A DNA stretch of 64,000 nt from Corinectria fuckeliana. Lineage: Eukaryota; Ascomycota; Sordariomycetes; Hypocreales; Nectriaceae. Positions 60,949 through 64,000 of this stretch are shown in pieces; within the stretch, counting starts at the first letter, position 1, and the number at the start of each line of letters is the position of its first letter. The position numbers and the translations under genes are program-made. The notes under the pieces are model-generated. The model was given only the letters and a program-made list of their open reading frames with translations. It ran no database searches and had not been told where the DNA came from. The stretch is taken from NCBI GenBank assembly GCA_019137255.1, contig WPDH01000160.1, positions 1 to 64,000 of the forward strand, written 5' to 3'.

Positions 60949-62859
60949 GGTGGAATTTTTTTTTTTTTTGCCGAATCGGTTTGTGGCGTGCAGAGATGAG
61001 CTTCGGTAGTTGTATGCAATAGATCTGGGGCGTTTGGGTTGGGATTGGGGAGATTGATGAGGCGTGTCGTGGAGAGTTGAAGGTTTGATACTGGAAGCTT
61101 CACCAGGCTGCGATCGGTGACGCGAGGCCACGGCACAAGGCGTTGAGGTGCTGCATTGGGTAGCGCGGAGGACAGAAATTCCGAGCCGGAAGGAAGGGTT
61201 ATGTAAGCATGATAGCTTAAACTAGCGCTGGGATAGCTTCAATCTTAAGACATTCACATAGGGCGATATTGTGCTTTGCCGACAACTTGGAGAGAAAGAC
61301 GGTGCTCGTCTTTGAATGACTGGCTAAATAAAATCCCGCATGCGGTTTTGCAGGACCGACTCGGAACCTCGACGTGATGGTGATGGTGATATGTCGAGAA
61401 ACGACGGCACCTCCTCTGGCATGTGGCCACACCTAAGCCGAAACGCATGTTGACAACTCGGGCTAGCCTAGAGGAGAGTACATACCGCTAACCCGTCATT
61501 GAGAGAGAATCATTTGCTTATGGTTTAATATAGCCGGGCAGACAAGTCGTCAACCTTGTGTGGTCTTGGCATTCACTCGCTCTTCGGCCGATAAGTGCAG
61601 TCAGCCTAGCGGTAGCCAGGGTAGTTGCTCTCAGGGCTCTCGCACTCAGCCTTGTGCTAGGGTAGCTGTTCTAAAGGAAACAAAAGGGTCTGGGAAACGC
61701 TTCCTGTGGTATGAAGGCTTGTCACATGCATTGGGTGGGAGCGGAAGGATGTGATGGGACGATGAGAAAGAGCTGGCCATTTGGTTTCGACTTCTGGGAG
61801 GATTGATATGAGCGATTCAGGTCGCAGTAGGTCGCAGGTTGTAGGGTCAACGTCCAACGAGCTATAACTTGTGCAAGGCCGCATGATTCTAAAATCCATT
61901 CCGCGCATCCAGAAGAAAGACAACTAGACAAGGTTGGCTGGACGGAAAGGGGACAAGGGATGCAAAATAGCAGCTTGGGCTGTGGCTGAGCGAACTCATG
62001 AGCTAAGTTTGGGCTGCCGGGCGGCGGAGTGGCGCGGAAGATTAAACGGCAGGCGCGGAAACACATGATGATGTGAACGCGGGAAGAAACAGGGTGCCAA
62101 GGTGACTCGGCCGGAGAAATTAAACGTGGTATTGGCCAAGTGTTACTTCTGTATAACGGTGTAACAGAGAGCATCATCATGTAGGAAGAGAACCATGCCG
62201 TGGTCTACTTACTACAGTGCTAACGTTGACAGCACTGTAAGTCCCAGAGAATGTTCCGGACTTGAATTGCAATAGCAGCAGCAGCAGTATAGCCTACTTG
62301 GCCTCCCTCTTCATATCGCTTAACTTTCACTACTCTACTACTATCTGATTCTTACGTACCAACACCAACTTTGTCGCTAAACATCACCAACATAGAAGAT
62401 TAAACACGAAACACCAAACCGGGGATCACACCCATCTTGGTAGCCATCTAATCTAATCTACCCCCTGCTATTTGAGTATCCTTCCATCTTCGTCCTTCCT
62501 CTTCCCCTTGCATACAGCACCCTCGATCCTTGGGCTCCGCCTCATCCTACGGCGCGTGCGTGCATCTTTTGGGCTGTAGTTGCACAGTTGCAACTTGCAA
62601 GGCGCACGGCTACGAGCCACGCAGGGGTCTGTTTAGCAATCACATCAGCTAGGCTAGAAATAGCCACTTACCTATAGCGTTTAGGTGCCCTCTATCAGCC
62701 GTCTCACCGGTTACCGGCTTCTATATAACTGCTCATTATCCTAGCATCTCGTCGAATACTAAACTGTTCCTACCTGGCTGTTGCTCAACGTCATCCTCGG
62801 CTTCGCCTTCACCGTCGTTCTTCACCCCCATCTCGCCTCTAGGCCCTTCAGCCGCCGTC
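60949..62859. other. 1.9-kb intergenic region RPN12 to right-edge gene
   Basis: Promoter of RPN12 at the left. No open frame resembling a protein; short frames up to 152 codons look random. The right part (about 62700-62859) has a C/T-rich leader-like composition before the candidate start at 62860. No tRNA or other RNA recognised. Confidence 0.5.
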
Positions 62860-62935
62860 ATGGTGAGCTATCAGCAGTATGCGCAGCTCGGAAAAGATGA
62901 CGCCGATGACTCAGCCGCCGCCAGTAATTCGCCGT
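62860..62935 (+). CDS. candidate first exon of a gene leaving the window
   Basis: ATG in a strong context (GCCGTCATGG) opens 25 codons, reading MVSYQQYAQLGKDDADDSAAAS and ending at a GTAAGC donor at 62936. Splice-like architecture and acidic, Gln/Tyr/Ala-containing composition suggest a real first exon. The remaining 1.06 kb shows no obvious continuation, so the next exon would lie after a long intron, possibly beyond 64000. The protein family cannot be named from this fragment. Confidence 0.35.
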
Positions 62936-64000
62936 GTAAGCAGCCCCCCCGTCGTCCCCTCCCCCCCTCTGAAAGCTGATCTACAGAAGCGCCCTTTGGT
63001 GCCCATGCTGGTTGGTTGTGAGCTGGCCTGCGTGCTTGCGTGCGTTTCCGCCCGCTTGCTTTCTCGGTGACCTACTTGAACTCCCCTACCGGCTTGGCAG
63101 CGGTCACATCTGTCCAGTACGACAGGCATGGTATAAACCCAAGAGTGAGACTTCGCCAGTATGTATCTGCGACTCGGACCCGGCGGGCCACACACCACAC
63201 CCCTGGCTTCAATACCTATCGAGCAATGTCCCAGCCCCAAGGAAACGCGCAAGCTCATCTACAAACTTGGCCCCTGATCCTAAAAGAGCTCCACGGGGGG
63301 CCTTTGTCCCGTTCGCCACGTTCCGAGGAAAGGGGAGTTTGTTCGATGCCCAACGCACAGCCGCCTGGCTTTCCAGAACCCGAACCCGCCGAACCCGGTG
63401 TCCCCGGTCCAGACCCCAGAAGCTCCAGGCTCATGTCAGCGAGCTACTATAGTACCGACTAGAGGCTAGAGAGCGGGCTTAGCAATGCACTGGAGACGCA
63501 CCTTGGAGGCTGAAAAAACGACGGGAGCGAGCTGGAGCCACGGAGTAGGCCTAATCATCTAAGCGAGCGCTACAAATGGACACCAAACCCACACGCCCCA
63601 AGCCCTGCAGTCTACATAGTACAGCCTAGACTACAGCCTGCAGGCCCCCTGGCACTTGGCTATGCGGCTAGGCGTCGTTATTCTGACACTGCCTCTGGTT
63701 CTTGCGCATGGCGTACTTCGTACACCAACAACAAGCCAGCAACGGTGCTCTCCTGTTGTTATACATACACGTATTGATCCCCGGCGACCCCTCTCGGGCC
63801 TGATCCATCCTTTCCGACATTCTTCTTGTCACCACACGATTACGACTCCCGGCTGCTACGCCGCTTCGCTCTCACTACCAAGTACCTACCTTGGTAGCTA
63901 CCCTCAGCTCGCATCTCGCACACGCAGCATAATCCGCCAATCCGCCCACCCCCAGCAAAAGGGCGCTTGGCGAGTTGGCATCATCGACAGCCTACAGGCC
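62936..64000. other. right-edge region, intron or intergenic
   Basis: Contains open frames of 146 and 140 codons (63012-63452 and 63040-63462) that overlap in different frames and have no recognisable family. Stop codons, Pro/Arg-rich content and TACCTA words (about 63880-63895) suggest intron, leader or intergenic DNA. Confidence 0.4.

Noticed and set aside
63012..63462. Two overlapping 140-146-codon frames near the right edge as coding genes
   Set aside because: They overlap in different frames with Pro/Arg-rich content and no recognisable family.

Overview
This is a 64-kb window of nuclear DNA from a filamentous ascomycete. The evidence is short introns (about 50-70 nt) with GT..CTRAC..AG signals, tightly packed single-copy housekeeping genes with pyrimidine-rich leaders, a white collar-1 photoreceptor, an FKS-type glucan synthase, and an AT-rich block that looks mutated by repeat-induced point mutation (RIP). 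The gene set fits Pezizomycotina, most likely Sordariomycetes. A finer placement cannot be made from sequence inspection alone.

Layout. Positions 1 to about 4100 are gene-free, very AT-rich, almost lack CpG, and contain a roughly 723-bp direct repeat whose two copies differ mainly by transitions. From about 4.1 kb the composition changes to normal gene-rich DNA. I reconstruct 17 complete protein-coding genes: Bud20-like zinc finger (+), DASH subunit Dam1 (-), Csr1-type CRAL-TRIO lipid-transfer protein (+), HIT hydrolase Hnt1 (-), Mog1 (+), GCNA-like SprT protease (-), 1,3-beta-glucan synthase FKS1 (+), serine palmitoyltransferase LCB1 (+), secreted GH17 glucanase (+), NYN-domain putative RNase (-), Sds23-type CBS protein (-), 2-oxoglutarate dehydrogenase E2 KGD2 (-), importin beta-3 Kap121/Pse1 (+), white collar-1 (+), UDP-glucose:glycoprotein glucosyltransferase (-), alpha-COP (+) and proteasome subunit Rpn12 (-). 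A possible first exon of an 18th gene lies near the right edge (+). I recognised no tRNA, rRNA, CRISPR array or intact transposon.

How the genes relate. Most are unrelated housekeeping functions: ribosome export, kinetochore, nuclear transport, proteasome and TCA cycle. Two neighbourhoods share a theme. FKS1, LCB1 and the GH17 glucanase are consecutive and co-oriented, and all act on the cell wall or plasma membrane. UGGT and alpha-COP are divergently transcribed from one 724-bp interval that holds two ACGTGG elements resembling unfolded-protein-response sites.

The most interesting points are: a 15-nt micro-exon in the HIT gene carrying two of the three histidines of its catalytic motif; a frame-preserving 54-nt intron in FKS1; a C-terminal SUMO-interaction-like motif on the SprT protease; a poorly characterised NYN protein with a duplicated linear motif; and a putative mitochondrial-type leader plus membrane segment on the Csr1 homologue. 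No clearly new multi-gene system was found. Exon boundaries were derived by hand from splice signals, frame and family conservation, and have not been checked against transcripts.
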